A stretch of 64,000 nt of DNA from Curvibacter sp. GWA2_64_110 (GTDB taxonomy: Bacteria; Pseudomonadota; Gammaproteobacteria; Burkholderiales; Burkholderiaceae_C). Shown here piece by piece: positions 17,729-26,472 of this stretch. The DNA lies in the NCBI GenBank assembly GCA_001797315.1, contig MGPC01000014.1, positions 24,391 through 88,390 of the forward strand, given 5' to 3'. Positions within the stretch are counted from its first letter, which is position 1. Each line of letters opens with the position of its first letter. A model generated the notes under the pieces. It was not told the DNA's origin and ran no database searches. It was given only the letters and a program-made list of their open reading frames with translations. The position numbers and the translations under genes were made by a program.

Positions 17729-17983
17729 ATGAGTGACCTGCAAACCCGTTTCGAAGCCGCTGTCGCCAACTCCAAGAACCTGAGCGAGCGCCCGGACAAT
17801 CCCACCCTGCTGAAGATCTATGCGCTGTACAAGCAGGCCACCGCCGGCGACGTCGAGGGCGAGCGCCCGGGCTTTTCCGACTTCGTCGGTCGCGCCAAAT
17901 GGGACGCCTGGAACGGCCTCAAGGGCAAATCGGCCGATGAGGCCATGCAGCTCTACATCGACCTGATCGAATCGCTGAGCTGA
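17729..17983 (+). CDS. Acyl-CoA-binding protein
   Basis: 84 residues, the standard ACBP length. The family core is visible: LLKIYALYKQATAGD, then KWDAWNGLKGKSADEAM and a C-terminal YIDLIESL helix. The Tyr and Lys of LYKQAT and the Lys of KWDAW are those that bind the CoA moiety in the family. ACBPs are common in eukaryotes but patchy in bacteria. It lies 17 bases after the TetR gene, linking the cluster to acyl-CoA handling and PHA metabolism. Confidence 0.92.
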   Translation: MSDLQTRFEAAVANSKNLSERPDNPTLLKIYALYKQATAGDVEGERPGFSDFVGRAKWDAWNGLKGKSADEAMQLYIDLIESLS

Positions 17984-17993
17984 CACCGCATTC

Positions 17994-18320
17994 ATGCTCT
18001 ACAAGTTCAAATCGCCGGCGGCGGCTGATCTGATCATGCTCGAGCCCCACGGTCGTCGCGTGCTGGGTCTCATCGGCAAGGACATCGATGCTCGCCAGGG
18101 CATTCTGCTGCCAGAGCAGATGCCAGCGGCCATCGCCGCCCTGGAAACGGCCGTCACCCGCGAAGAAGCCGAGCGCCGCGCGGCAGAGGAAGAGGCCGCG
18201 GCGCGCGGCGAAGAGCTGCCGCCGCTCGAAGGCGTCACACTGCGCCAGCGCGCCACCCCCTTCATCGAGATGCTGCGCCGCTGCCAACAAGCCGGCAAGG
18301 AAATCGTCTGGGGCGTCTGA
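17994..18320 (+). CDS. DUF1840 family protein
   Basis: 108 residues of unknown function. The start MLYKFKSPAAADLIMLEPHG and the end FIEMLRRCQQAGKEIVWGV match my memory of the DUF1840 family of betaproteobacteria. The centre (about 57-78) is a Glu/Ala-rich charged helix. It follows ACBP by 10 bases and ends just before a GC-rich inverted repeat, so it is probably the last gene of this cluster. Confidence 0.8.
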   Translation: MLYKFKSPAAADLIMLEPHGRRVLGLIGKDIDARQGILLPEQMPAAIAALETAVTREEAERRAAEEEAAARGEELPPLEGVTLRQRATPFIEMLRRCQQAGKEIVWGV

Positions 18321-18323
18321 ATT

Positions 18324-18560
18324 GGCGCACCCCCAGGCTGCGCGCACTGCGTGTCGCTCCGCCACCCCCCTTGCAGGGGGCAACGCCAGCGGCCCGGCGC
18401 AGCCGGTTCCGCGGCGTTCCTGGCCTTAGGGGCGCGCGCTAGACTGAAACGGATCCCGCGCACCATAGAAAGCCCATCGGGAAACGCCGTGGAACCGGCT
18501 TTGCCGGGCCACTGGTGTTGTCCCCTTGAGGGGAAGCGGCGTCAGCCGCTCAGGGGTGCA
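18324..18560. repeat. GC-rich inverted repeat pair between convergent genes
   Basis: The left arm (about 18326-18420) and right arm (about 18479-18560) are imperfect reverse complements, best over 18391-18420 against 18480-18510. Each arm also holds a small hairpin of its own (CCCCC-TTGCA-GGGGG at 18366-18380 and CCCC-TTGA-GGGG at 18522-18533). It lies between the ends of the DUF1840 gene and a Bug receptor gene and fills the gap. It looks like a dispersed intergenic element of comamonads and may act as a two-way terminator. Confidence 0.7.
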
Positions 18561-18566
18561 ACTCGA

Positions 18567-19583
18567 TCAATCTACTTTCGCGCCCGAGTTCTTCACCACC
18601 TGGGCCCACTTCTTGTGTTCGGCGTCGATCAAGCGGGCGAACTCGGCTGGCGTGTTGCCGCTGGGAATGGCCCCTTGCGCCAGCAGCTTCTCCTTGATCG
18701 CCGGGCTGTTGAGCGCCTTGGCGGTTTCGTGCTGAATGCGGTTGACGATATCCGGCGGCGTACCGGCCGGCGCCAGCAGGCCGAACCAGCTGCTGGCCTC
18801 GAAGCCTTTGAGCTTGCCCGCCTCCTCGATCGTCGGGATATCCGGCATCGCCGCCGAGCGCTGGGCGCTGGTCACCGCCAGCGCCTTGAGCTTGCCGGCC
18901 TTGATCTGCGCCATGCTGGAGGGCAGGTTGTCGAACATCACGTCCATATTGCCGGCCACCATGTCCAGCAAGGCCGGGCCGGAGCCGCGGTAGGGAATGT
19001 GCGTCATGAAAATGCTGGTCATGGACTTGAACAGCTCGCCCGCCAGGTGGATCGAGGTGCCGTTGCCGCTGGACGCCATGTTGAGCTTGCCCGGATTGGC
19101 ACGGGCGTACTTGATGAAATCCGCCACGCTGTTGATGCCCAGGTTCTTGGCCTTCTCGGCATTCATCACCATCACATTGGGCACACCGGCCACCAGCGTG
19201 ATCGGCGCAAAATCCTTTTGCGGGTCGTAAGGCAGCTTGGCATACAGCGCCTTGTTGATGCCGTGCGTACCCACCGTCCCCATGAGCAGGGTGTAGCCGT
19301 CAGCGGGCGATTTGGCCACGATATCCGCACCCACATTGCCGCCGGCTCCGGCCCGGTTGTCCACCACGAACTGCTGGCCAAAGGCTTTGGAGAGTTCCGG
19401 CGCCACGGCGCGCGCCAGGATGTCGGTGGTCCCGCCAGGGGCGAAAGGCACCACGATGCGCACCGGCTTGTTCGGCCAGCCGCTTTGCGCCAGGCTCGAA
19501 GTTGCCATAAAAAAGTGAGCAGCCCCCGCAATCAGCAAGAGGGAAAGACGGCGATTTTTCTTGAAACAATCCAGTGCAGGCAT
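18567..19583 (-). CDS. Bug-family (TctC-like) tripartite tricarboxylate receptor protein
   Basis: 338 residues. A signal peptide (hydrophobic [20 protein letters not shown], cleaved after AQS) precedes [20 protein letters not shown], the hallmark opening of Bug periplasmic receptors. Further family blocks are [35 protein letters not shown] and [10 protein letters not shown]. These proteins bind carboxylates and other small acids for TctAB-type transporters, but no TctA or TctB is nearby, so it is an orphan. I chose the ATG at 19583 because a GGAG lies seven bases upstream. Confidence 0.93.
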   Translation of the reverse strand: MPALDCFKKNRRLSLLLIAGAAHFFMATSSLAQSGWPNKPVRIVVPFAPGGTTDILARAVAPELSKAFGQQFVVDNRAGAGGNVGADIVAKSPADGYTLLMGTVGTHGINKALYAKLPYDPQKDFAPITLVAGVPNVMVMNAEKAKNLGINSVADFIKYARANPGKLNMASSGNGTSIHLAGELFKSMTSIFMTHIPYRGSGPALLDMVAGNMDVMFDNLPSSMAQIKAGKLKALAVTSAQRSAAMPDIPTIEEAGKLKGFEASSWFGLLAPAGTPPDIVNRIQHETAKALNSPAIKEKLLAQGAIPSGNTPAEFARLIDAEHKKWAQVVKNSGAKVD

Positions 19584-19664
19584 ACACATCTCCAATTGGT
19601 TTTCGCCTTCCAGTGTAGACAGCTTGGCTCTTCTTGTGTCCTAGGGTTTGTCTCCAGTGGGACC

Positions 19665-19693
19665 ATGAAAAAAGCCACCCGAAGGTGGCTTTC
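19665..19693 (-). terminator. Intrinsic terminator after the second Bug gene
   Basis: Read on the minus strand this is AAAGCCACC-TTCG-GGTGGCTTT followed by further Ts (six in all): a 9-bp stem with a UUCG tetraloop and a U-tract, 20 bases after the upstream Bug gene's stop. Confidence 0.9.
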
Positions 19694-19712
19694 GCTGCGG
19701 GGTTGACGCGGG

Positions 19713-20690
19713 TCAATCGGCGTAGACGCCGGCCGCCTTGATGACGGGGCCCCACTTGGCGATTTCAGCCGCCACGAACTTCTTGTGCTCGGCCGGCTCG
19801 ACGCGCTTGTCGGTCACCACCACGGCCCCCAGGCCCTCCTGCTTCTTGATGAACTCGGGGTCCTTCAGTGCTGCCTTGAGCGCGGTGTTGAGTTTGGCCA
19901 GCACGTCGGCCGGTGTGCCCTTGGGCGCATACAGACCGTGCCAGATGCTGACATCAAAGCCCTTCAGGCCCGATTCCTGCAGCGTCGGAAGATCCTTGAG
20001 CGCCGGCGTGGTGAGGCGCTTGGCCGTGGTCACGGCAAAGGCCTTCACCTTCTTGCCCTCGATCTGGGACGTGGTGTTGGTGGTCTGGTCGCACAGCAGA
20101 TCAATCTGGCCGCCGATCAGGTCGGTGATGGCAGGCGCCGTGCCCTTGTAGGGCACCGTGGTCATGTCAATGCCCAGGGCGTTCTGGAACATCAGGCCGC
20201 ACAGGTGCGAGGCAGCGCCCAGGCCGGCATTGCCGAGGTTGATCTTGCCCTTGTTGGCATTGATCCAGCTGGCCAGTTCCTTGTAATTGTTGGCTGGCAG
20301 GGTGGGCCGGCCGATCAGGGTCATCGGGACCTCATTGACCATGCCCAGGTATTCGAAGTCGTTCTCGACCGAGTAAGGCAGTTTGCGGTAGAGCGCCGGG
20401 CTGGTCGCCATGCCGATGTGGTGCAGGAACACCGTATGGCCGTCCGGGCTGGCCTTGGCCACCTTGTTGGCCCCGATGGTGCCCCCGGCACCGGCCGCGT
20501 TGTCCACCAGAATACTCACACCGCCCAGCGGCTTGCGCATGGCTTCGGCCAGGTCGCGTGCAACACGATCCGTCGGGCCACCGGCGGCAAACGGCACCAC
20601 GATGGTGATGGGCTTGGCGCCGGGGAAGGCGGTTTGTGCGTTAACCGTCAATGCCGCCGCGGCGGCCACAAGAATCAGCAAGCGTTTCAT
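19713..20690 (-). CDS. Bug-family (TctC-like) tripartite tricarboxylate receptor protein
   Basis: 325 residues. A signal peptide (KRLLILVAAAAALTVNAQ) leads into FPGAKPITIVVPFAAGGPTDRVAR. Family blocks VDNAAGAGGTIGANKVAKASPDGHTV and TVPYKGTAPAITDLIGGQ are present. It is a different receptor from the one downstream, clearly diverged in sequence. The ATG at 20690 has AGGAG six bases upstream. It lies 76 bases after the CoA-ligase gene, so it may be the last gene of that operon and ends in a strong terminator; the ligand is unknown. Confidence 0.93.
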   Translation of the reverse strand: MKRLLILVAAAAALTVNAQTAFPGAKPITIVVPFAAGGPTDRVARDLAEAMRKPLGGVSILVDNAAGAGGTIGANKVAKASPDGHTVFLHHIGMATSPALYRKLPYSVENDFEYLGMVNEVPMTLIGRPTLPANNYKELASWINANKGKINLGNAGLGAASHLCGLMFQNALGIDMTTVPYKGTAPAITDLIGGQIDLLCDQTTNTTSQIEGKKVKAFAVTTAKRLTTPALKDLPTLQESGLKGFDVSIWHGLYAPKGTPADVLAKLNTALKAALKDPEFIKKQEGLGAVVVTDKRVEPAEHKKFVAAEIAKWGPVIKAAGVYAD

Positions 20691-20763
20691 GAGTGCTCCT
20701 TCAAAGAATGGCAAAAGTTTAATTCGCCCGCCGACCGTCCCGTCCGTGGGAACTACGTAGACC

Positions 20764-20785
20764 CAGCTATTTATAGCTGCGTGCG
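20764..20785. repeat. Short AT-rich palindromic repeat at the end of the CoA-ligase gene
   Basis: CAGCTA and TAGCTG flank a TTTA centre, followed by GCGTGCG. On the minus strand it reads like the other two copies (30101-30130, 40422-40451). It supplies the final codons and the stop of the ligase gene. Confidence 0.5.
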
Positions 20786-22023
20786 TCTTCAATCACCTTG
20801 CCATCATTCGGCAGACTGCCCGGCAGCACCAGCTCCACTTCGCCGCGCAGCTTGGTCACATCCCGAATGGCCTGGCCGATCCGATCGGCCAGGCCGTCCG
20901 GACCGCTACAGGCCGTCTCCACTTTCAACGTCATGGCGTCGTTGGCCATTTCGCCCGTCACCACCAGCCGCGCCCGCCCCACTTCGGCAAAGCGCTTGAC
21001 GATCTCCGCTACCTGGCCCGGGTGCACGAACATGCCGCGCACCTTGGTGGTCTGGTCGGCGCGCCCCATCCAGCCGCGGATGCGGGTGTTGGTGCGGCCG
21101 GTCGGGCAAGCCCCGGGCAGGATGGCCGAGAGATCGCCGGTACCGAAACGGATCAGCGGGTATGCCGGGTTGAGCGAGGTCACCACCAGCTCGCCCACCT
21201 CGCCTTCAGGCACCGGCTCGCCGGTGCCGGGGCGCACGATCTCGACGATCACCCCCTCATCCAGCACCAGACCCTCGCGCGCCGACGTTTCATAGGCAAT
21301 CAGCCCCAGGTCGGCCGTGGCGTAGCACTGGTAGCCGGCGATGCCGTGCGCGGCAAACCAGTCGCGCAGGCTGGGCGGAAAGGCTTCACCGCCAAACATG
21401 GCCTTCTTCACGCTCGACAGGGCCACCCCCATCTCGGCCGCCTTCTCCACGATGATCTTGAGAAAGCTAGGGGTGCCGATGTAACCGGCGGGCTGAAGTT
21501 CGGCCATGGCCTGCACCTGCTGCTCGGTCTGGCCGGTGCCGCCGGGAAACACTGTACAACCCAGCGCATGGGCGCCGGTTTCCATCATTGAGCCGGCCGG
21601 CACGAAGTGGTAGCTGAAGCAGTTGTGGATCAGCTCACCCGGCCGGAACCCTGCCGCGAAGATGGCTCGCGCCATGCGCCAATAGTCACGGGCCGTCCCT
21701 TCAGGCTCGTAGATCGGGCCAGGGCTGGCGAAGACCCGCGGCATGGCGGCGCCGAAGTCGACGGCACTGAAACCTCCAAAGACACTGCCACCGCCGGAAC
21801 GCGCCGCTTGCTGCCGCTCCAGCAACTCGTACTTGCGCGTCACCGGCAGACTGGCCAGTGCGGTCCGGCTGGCGACAGCCATCGGATCGACATCCCGCAG
21901 GATGGCGGAAAACGCTGCAGCGGACTGCTTGGCATGCGCCACCTGCGCCGGCAAGGCGGCCATCAGGGCCGCCTCGCGCGCCAGCGGATCGCGGTTCTCC
22001 AGCGTGTCGTAAAAATGGCTCAT
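20767..22023 (-). CDS. Phenylacetate-CoA ligase-like AMP-forming enzyme
   Basis: 418 residues, in the range of PaaK-type ligases. Recognisable parts are YIGTPSFLKIIVEKA, MFGGEAFPPSLRDWF, the adenine-binding CYATADLGLIAYE, ELVVTSLNPAYPLIRFGTGDL with the ribose-binding Asp, and the hinge RIRGWMGRADQTTKVRGMFV. It would convert an organic acid to its CoA thioester with ATP; the acid is unknown. The gene follows livF by 10 bases and closes a transporter operon that begins with a second CoA ligase, so the product probably activates the imported acid. AAGGGA precedes the ATG. Its last codons lie in a short palindromic repeat. Confidence 0.87.
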   Translation of the reverse strand: MSHFYDTLENRDPLAREAALMAALPAQVAHAKQSAAAFSAILRDVDPMAVASRTALASLPVTRKYELLERQQAARSGGGSVFGGFSAVDFGAAMPRVFASPGPIYEPEGTARDYWRMARAIFAAGFRPGELIHNCFSYHFVPAGSMMETGAHALGCTVFPGGTGQTEQQVQAMAELQPAGYIGTPSFLKIIVEKAAEMGVALSSVKKAMFGGEAFPPSLRDWFAAHGIAGYQCYATADLGLIAYETSAREGLVLDEGVIVEIVRPGTGEPVPEGEVGELVVTSLNPAYPLIRFGTGDLSAILPGACPTGRTNTRIRGWMGRADQTTKVRGMFVHPGQVAEIVKRFAEVGRARLVVTGEMANDAMTLKVETACSGPDGLADRIGQAIRDVTKLRGEVELVLPGSLPNDGKVIEDARSYK

Positions 22024-22033
22024 CTCGTTCCCT

Positions 22034-22843
22034 TCACGCCAGCCAGCGCTTGCGTCGCTTGTAGCTCTTCACATCGCGGAAGCTCTTGCGTTCGCCACCG
22101 CCCACACCGAGGTAGAACTCCTTCACGTCCTCGTTGCTGGCGAGGTCACCGGCGGCACCATCCATCACGATGCGGCCCGACTCCATGATGTAGCCGTAGT
22201 CGGCATACTTGAGCGCCATGTTGGTGTTCTGCTCGGCCAGCAGGAAGGTGACCTTTTCCTTCTGGTTCAGGTCTTTCACGATCTCGAATACCTCTTCCAC
22301 GATCTGCGGCGCCAGCCCCATGGACGGCTCGTCGAGCAGCACCATGCTGGGGTTGGCCATGAGCGCGCGACCGATGGCACACATCTGCTGCTCACCACCC
22401 GAGGTATAGGCCGCCTGGGAAGCGCGGCGTGTCTTCAGGCGCGGGAAATAGTTGTAGACCTTCTCCAGATTGGCCGCCACCTCGGCCTTGCTCTTGCGCG
22501 TGTAGGCGCCGGTCAGCAGGTTTTCCTCGATGGTCAGGTGCGCAAAGCAATGGCGTCCCTCCATCACCTGCACCACGCCGCGCTGCACCAGATCGGCGGG
22601 CGACAGGTTCTCGATGCGCTCGCCGCGCAACTCGATCGAGCCCTTGGTGACTTCGCCCCGCTCGCCTTTGAGCAGGTTGGAGATGGCGCGCAGCGTGGTG
22701 GTCTTGCCCGCGCCGTTGCCACCCAGAAGAGCCACGATGCCGCCTTCGGGCACCTGCAGCGAAACACCCTTGAGCACCAGGATGACGTGGTTGTAGATGA
22801 CCTCGATGCCGTTGACGTTCAGAACGATGTTTTTTGTGTCCAT
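22034..22843 (-). CDS. Branched-chain-type ABC transporter ATPase (LivF-like)
   Basis: 269 residues. Walker A is GGNGAGKTTT, the signature SGGEQQMCAIGRALMANPS, Walker B VLLDEPSMGLAP, and the H-loop position holds Q in LLAEQNTNMAL as in LivF. A C-terminal extension (GGERKSFRDVKSYKRRKRWLA) is basic and longer than in typical LivF. It is one of the two ATPases of the importer encoded by this operon. It lies 150 bases after the receptor gene, in a gap full of hairpins. Confidence 0.92.
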   Translation of the reverse strand: MDTKNIVLNVNGIEVIYNHVILVLKGVSLQVPEGGIVALLGGNGAGKTTTLRAISNLLKGERGEVTKGSIELRGERIENLSPADLVQRGVVQVMEGRHCFAHLTIEENLLTGAYTRKSKAEVAANLEKVYNYFPRLKTRRASQAAYTSGGEQQMCAIGRALMANPSMVLLDEPSMGLAPQIVEEVFEIVKDLNQKEKVTFLLAEQNTNMALKYADYGYIMESGRIVMDGAAGDLASNEDVKEFYLGVGGGERKSFRDVKSYKRRKRWLA

Positions 22844-22858
22844 AGCTTCTTCCTGTGA

Positions 22859-22966
22859 CCAATCGACAGACCTGCGTCAGCAGCCCTGTCGATTGGCGGC
22901 TCGCGAGAGCCGCCACCCCTCCTTCGCGGAGGAAGAGGTTGGGAGAGGGCCGCCTGACAGCGGCCC
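22859..22966 (-). repeat. Four consecutive hairpins between receptor and livF genes
   Basis: Four inverted repeats follow one another: CCAATCGACAG with its complement (22859-22869/22886-22896), GGCGGCT/AGCCGCC (22895-22914), CCTCC/GGAGG (22918-22932) and GGGCCGC/GCGGCCC (22947-22966). There is no U-tract. They may slow 3' decay of receptor mRNA or reduce read-through, giving more receptor than ATPase. Confidence 0.6.
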
Positions 22967-22993
22967 GCCACGCCCCAACGGACGACTCAAGCG

Positions 22994-24310
22994 TCAGCTT
23001 TGGCAGTCTGCAGGGGTACGCGGTGCGATCTTCTTGTCGGCCGCGTACTTGGCGGCGGTGGACTTCACCAGCGGCTTGAGGATCATCTCGTCGGCCTGCA
23101 GCCAGTCCGAACTGAAGTTCCACTTCTTGCCGTCCCAGGTGTGCACCCGGGCCCAGTTGGAACCCATGTGGTCAACGCAGGAGGTACTGACCGGGCGCAT
23201 CACGCCGGCAAAGCCCAGGGCGTCCAGCTTCTTCTGGTCCAGCGCCAGGTTCTCCAGGCCCCAGCGGGTCTGCTCGCCCGTCATCACCTTGCCTTTGCCA
23301 TAACGCTCCTGCGCCCGGCGCACGCCCTCGACGCCCAGCATCGCGCTCATGGCGCCGCGCATGTACAGCACCTGGCCGACTTCTTCCTTCGGGCCCGTGC
23401 CATGGCCCTTGCCATGCACCTGGGCCAGGATGTCCTTGACCACCTGGGAGTTCGGCTCGGCGCCGTGCTGCATGGTGACGGCGTTATAGCCTTTGGCACC
23501 TTCGCCGACGTCCTTGACATCGGGCTCGGCCCCGGACCACCACACGCCATACATCTTGTCGCGCGGGTAACCGGTTGCCTGCGCCTCCTTGAGCGCGGTG
23601 GAGTTCATCACACCCCAGCCCCACAGCAGCACATAGTTCGGATGGCTCTGGCGAACCTGCAGCCAGGTCGCCTTCTGCTCCACGCCGGGCGCGGTCACCG
23701 GCAGCAGTTGCAGATCAAAGCCCAGCATCTTGCTGCGCTCCTGCAGCAGCGCGATGGGCTCTTTGCCGTAGGGGCTGTCGTGGTAGACCAGTGCGATCTT
23801 CTTGCCCTTGAGCTTGTCCAGGCCGCCTTCCTTCTTGCCAATGTGCTGGATCAGCGCGTCAGCAGCCAGCCAGTAGGTGCCGGCCAGGGGGAAGTTCCAC
23901 TTGAACACGGTGCCATCCTGGCTTTCGCTGCGGCCATAACCGGCGGTGATCAGCGGAATCTTGTCACCAGGCGCTTTTTCGGTCAGGGCAAACGTGATGC
24001 CGGTGGACAGCGGCTGGAACAGGGTGGCGCCGCCATGCTTGCCCTTGAGCCGCTCATAGCACTCCACACCACGGGCGGTGTCGTAGCCGGTCTCGCATTC
24101 TTCAAAAATGATCTTCACACCATTGATGCCGCCGCGGGCATTGACCAGCTTGAGGTAGTCCACGTAGCCGTTGGCCCATGGCACACCGTTGGGCGCGTAC
24201 GGACCGGTGCGGTAAGGCAGCACGGGAAAGAACTGTTCCTTGGCCTGGGCGAAAGCCGTGATCCCCACGGCAGTCATGCAGGCAGCCAAAGCGAGATTGC
24301 GTAGTTTCAT
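22994..24310 (-). CDS. Branched-chain-type ABC transporter periplasmic receptor
   Basis: 438 residues. A signal peptide (LRNLALAACMTAVGITAFAQA) precedes a type I periplasmic fold beginning FFPVLPYRTGPYAPNGVPWANGYVDYLKLVNARGGING. The family blocks PLSTGITFALTEKAPGDKIPLITAGYG and KIALVYHDSPYGKEP are clear. Close relatives are found with aromatic or fatty acid ligases rather than with Leu/Ile/Val permeases. It is the receptor for the LivHMGF proteins encoded around it. It is larger than LivK because of extra loops. Confidence 0.92.
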   Translation of the reverse strand: MKLRNLALAACMTAVGITAFAQAKEQFFPVLPYRTGPYAPNGVPWANGYVDYLKLVNARGGINGVKIIFEECETGYDTARGVECYERLKGKHGGATLFQPLSTGITFALTEKAPGDKIPLITAGYGRSESQDGTVFKWNFPLAGTYWLAADALIQHIGKKEGGLDKLKGKKIALVYHDSPYGKEPIALLQERSKMLGFDLQLLPVTAPGVEQKATWLQVRQSHPNYVLLWGWGVMNSTALKEAQATGYPRDKMYGVWWSGAEPDVKDVGEGAKGYNAVTMQHGAEPNSQVVKDILAQVHGKGHGTGPKEEVGQVLYMRGAMSAMLGVEGVRRAQERYGKGKVMTGEQTRWGLENLALDQKKLDALGFAGVMRPVSTSCVDHMGSNWARVHTWDGKKWNFSSDWLQADEMILKPLVKSTAAKYAADKKIAPRTPADCQS

Positions 24311-24364
24311 AACGTCTCCTGGTGTGATGGCACGGAATGTGCCGGTGGGTAAAAAAACTAAACC

Positions 24365-25441
24365 TCAATGCGGGAACGGCCACAACCGCAACTTCTGTTT
24401 GCCAATCGACCACAACTTGGCCAGACCATGCGGCTCCACGATCAGGAACCACACGATCAGGGCGCCGAAAATCATCAGTTCCGCATGTGAAATGCCGGCA
24501 GTGGAGATCTCCAGCCCGACCGATTCACCGATCAGCGGCAGCAACTGGTTCAGCGCAATGGGCAGGATCACGATGAAGGCGGCCCCGAAGAAACTGCCCA
24601 TGATGGAGCCCATGCCGCCGATGATGACCATGAACAGCAGCTTGAAGGACTGATCGACCGAGAAAGCAGCCGGCTCCCACGAACCCAGATAGACAAAGCC
24701 CCACAGCGCCCCTGCCACACCGACGATGAACGAACTGACCGCGAACGCACTGAGCTTGGCGTACATGGGGCGGATACCGATCACCGCCGCTGCCACGTCC
24801 ATGTCGCGAATGGCCATCCACTCGCGGCCGATGGCGCCGCGCACCAGGTTCTTCGCCAGCAAGGCGACCACCACCAGAATGCCCAGGCAGAACAGGTACT
24901 TGGACAGCGGGCTTTCAACTTCCTGGCCGAACACCTGCAGGTTGGACACCGACACCGAACCGGAAGGCGAATCGTTGGTGAACCACTTGATGCGCAGGAA
25001 CATCCAGTCGCTGAAGAACTGCGCCGCCAGCGTGGCAACCGCCAAGTAGAGCCCCTTGACACGCAGGCTGGGCAAGCCGAACAGGATGCCGAAGGCCGTG
25101 GCGCACAACCCGCCCACGATCAGCGCCGGGATCAGCGGCATGTCCGGAATGCGGACAAAAGCGTTGTAGGCGCCGTAGGCCCCCACGGCCATGAAGGCGC
25201 CCGAACCCAGCGAGATCTGGCCGCAATAACCCACCAGAATGTTGACCCCGACCGCCGCCAGCGAAAAAATTAGGAAGGGAATCAGGATGGCGCGAAACAT
25301 GTAATCGCTGGCCAGCAGCGGCACCCCGGCAAAGGCGAACACGACGAGCGCCATGATGATCCAGCGGTCCTGCGCAATCGGGAAGATCTGCTGATCCGCC
25401 TTGTAGGAGGTTTTGAACTGGCCGTTTTCTCTGTAGAACAT
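24365..25441 (-). CDS. Branched-chain-type ABC transporter permease (LivM-like)
   Basis: 358 residues with about nine membrane helices. The family motif NILVGYCGQISLGSGAFMAVGAYGAY and the EAA-like loop GREWMAIRDMDVAAAVIGI are visible, as is FSVDQSFKLLFMVIIGGMGSIMGSFFGA. It pairs with LivH to form the membrane channel. The 91-base gap from livH contains two nested inverted repeats. Confidence 0.93.
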   Translation of the reverse strand: MFYRENGQFKTSYKADQQIFPIAQDRWIIMALVVFAFAGVPLLASDYMFRAILIPFLIFSLAAVGVNILVGYCGQISLGSGAFMAVGAYGAYNAFVRIPDMPLIPALIVGGLCATAFGILFGLPSLRVKGLYLAVATLAAQFFSDWMFLRIKWFTNDSPSGSVSVSNLQVFGQEVESPLSKYLFCLGILVVVALLAKNLVRGAIGREWMAIRDMDVAAAVIGIRPMYAKLSAFAVSSFIVGVAGALWGFVYLGSWEPAAFSVDQSFKLLFMVIIGGMGSIMGSFFGAAFIVILPIALNQLLPLIGESVGLEISTAGISHAELMIFGALIVWFLIVEPHGLAKLWSIGKQKLRLWPFPH

Positions 25442-25453
25442 AGTTGACTCTCA

Positions 25454-25520
25454 ATGATCTTTTAGTTTTGGCACGCTTCGCTTAACTTGCTGCGCAAGTT
25501 AGCCTGCACTGAAAGATCAT
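25454..25520 (-). repeat. Nested inverted repeats between livH- and livM-like genes
   Basis: Outer arms ATGATCTTT and AAAGATCAT (25454-25462, 25512-25520) enclose an inner hairpin TAACTTG-CTGCG-CAAGTTA (25483-25501). No U-tract follows, so it is more likely an mRNA processing or stability structure than a terminator. Confidence 0.5.
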
Positions 25521-25532
25521 CGCCCGTGTATT

Positions 25533-26462
25533 TCATACCCGGTCGATGATCTTTTCGCCAAACAGCCCTTGCGGCCGGAACAGCAGGAACACCAGGGCCA
25601 GCACATAGGCGAACCAGATCTCGATACCGCCGCCGACATACGGGCCGAGAAACACCTCGGACAGCTTCTCGCCGACGCCGATGACCAGGCCGCCGATGAT
25701 GGCGCCCGGAACGGACGTCAGCCCCCCGAGGATCACGACCGGCAGCGCGCGCAACGCGACGGTCGCCAGCGAAAACTGCACGCCGAGCTTGGAGCCCCAG
25801 ATCATCCCCGCCACCAGCGCCACCACGCCGGCGACGCACCAGACGATCACCCAGATGCGGTTGAGCGGAATACCGATGCTTTGTGCCGCCTGGTGGTCGT
25901 CCGCCACCGCACGCAAGGCCCGGCCCGTCACCGTCTTCTGGAAGAACACGCTCAGCAAGGCGACCAGGGCGGCCGCAATCACGGCGGCAATCACGTCTTC
26001 CTGATTGACAAGAACGCCCCCCTCGAACACCGACTCCAGCACAAACACCGGCTCCTTGGGCATGCCGACATCGATCTTGTAGATATCGCTGCCGAAAATG
26101 GTCTGGCCCAGGCCTTCGAGAAAATAGGTGATGCCCAGCGTAGCCATCAGCAGCGTGGCGCCCTCCTGGTTGACGAGGTGGCGCAGCACGAGGAACTCGA
26201 TCAGCCAGGCCACGACGAACATCACCACGCCGGCCATCACGAAAGCCACCATGTTGGCGACCAGCTGATTGTCAATGCCGGTCCACATCGGGAACCACTC
26301 GGCAAAGCGGGCCATCGTCAGCGCGGCAAACAGCACCATGGCGCCCTGGGCGAAGTTGAACACGCCCGACGCCTTGAAAATCAGCACAAAACCGAGCGCC
26401 ACCAGCGAATACAGCATGCCAGCCATCAGGCCGCCGAGCAGGGTCTCAAGAAAAAATGCCAT
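25533..26462 (-). CDS. Branched-chain-type ABC transporter permease (LivH-like)
   Basis: 309 residues, about eight membrane helices. Family motifs include ETLLGGLMAGMLYSLVALGFVLIFKASGVFNFAQGAM near the N-terminus, RAVADDHQAAQSIGI (cytoplasmic coupling loop) and VVILGGLTSVPGAIIGG. It starts 10 bases after the livG stop. Confidence 0.94.
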   Translation of the reverse strand: MAFFLETLLGGLMAGMLYSLVALGFVLIFKASGVFNFAQGAMVLFAALTMARFAEWFPMWTGIDNQLVANMVAFVMAGVVMFVVAWLIEFLVLRHLVNQEGATLLMATLGITYFLEGLGQTIFGSDIYKIDVGMPKEPVFVLESVFEGGVLVNQEDVIAAVIAAALVALLSVFFQKTVTGRALRAVADDHQAAQSIGIPLNRIWVIVWCVAGVVALVAGMIWGSKLGVQFSLATVALRALPVVILGGLTSVPGAIIGGLVIGVGEKLSEVFLGPYVGGGIEIWFAYVLALVFLLFRPQGLFGEKIIDRV

Positions 26463-26472
26463 GTCCTGTCCT

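Noticed and set aside
19703..19716. Perfect TTGAC-N4-GTCAA palindrome resembling a Fnr/Anr box
   Set aside because: It overlaps the last codons of a Bug receptor gene and is separated from the next gene by a strong terminator, so a promoter role is unlikely.
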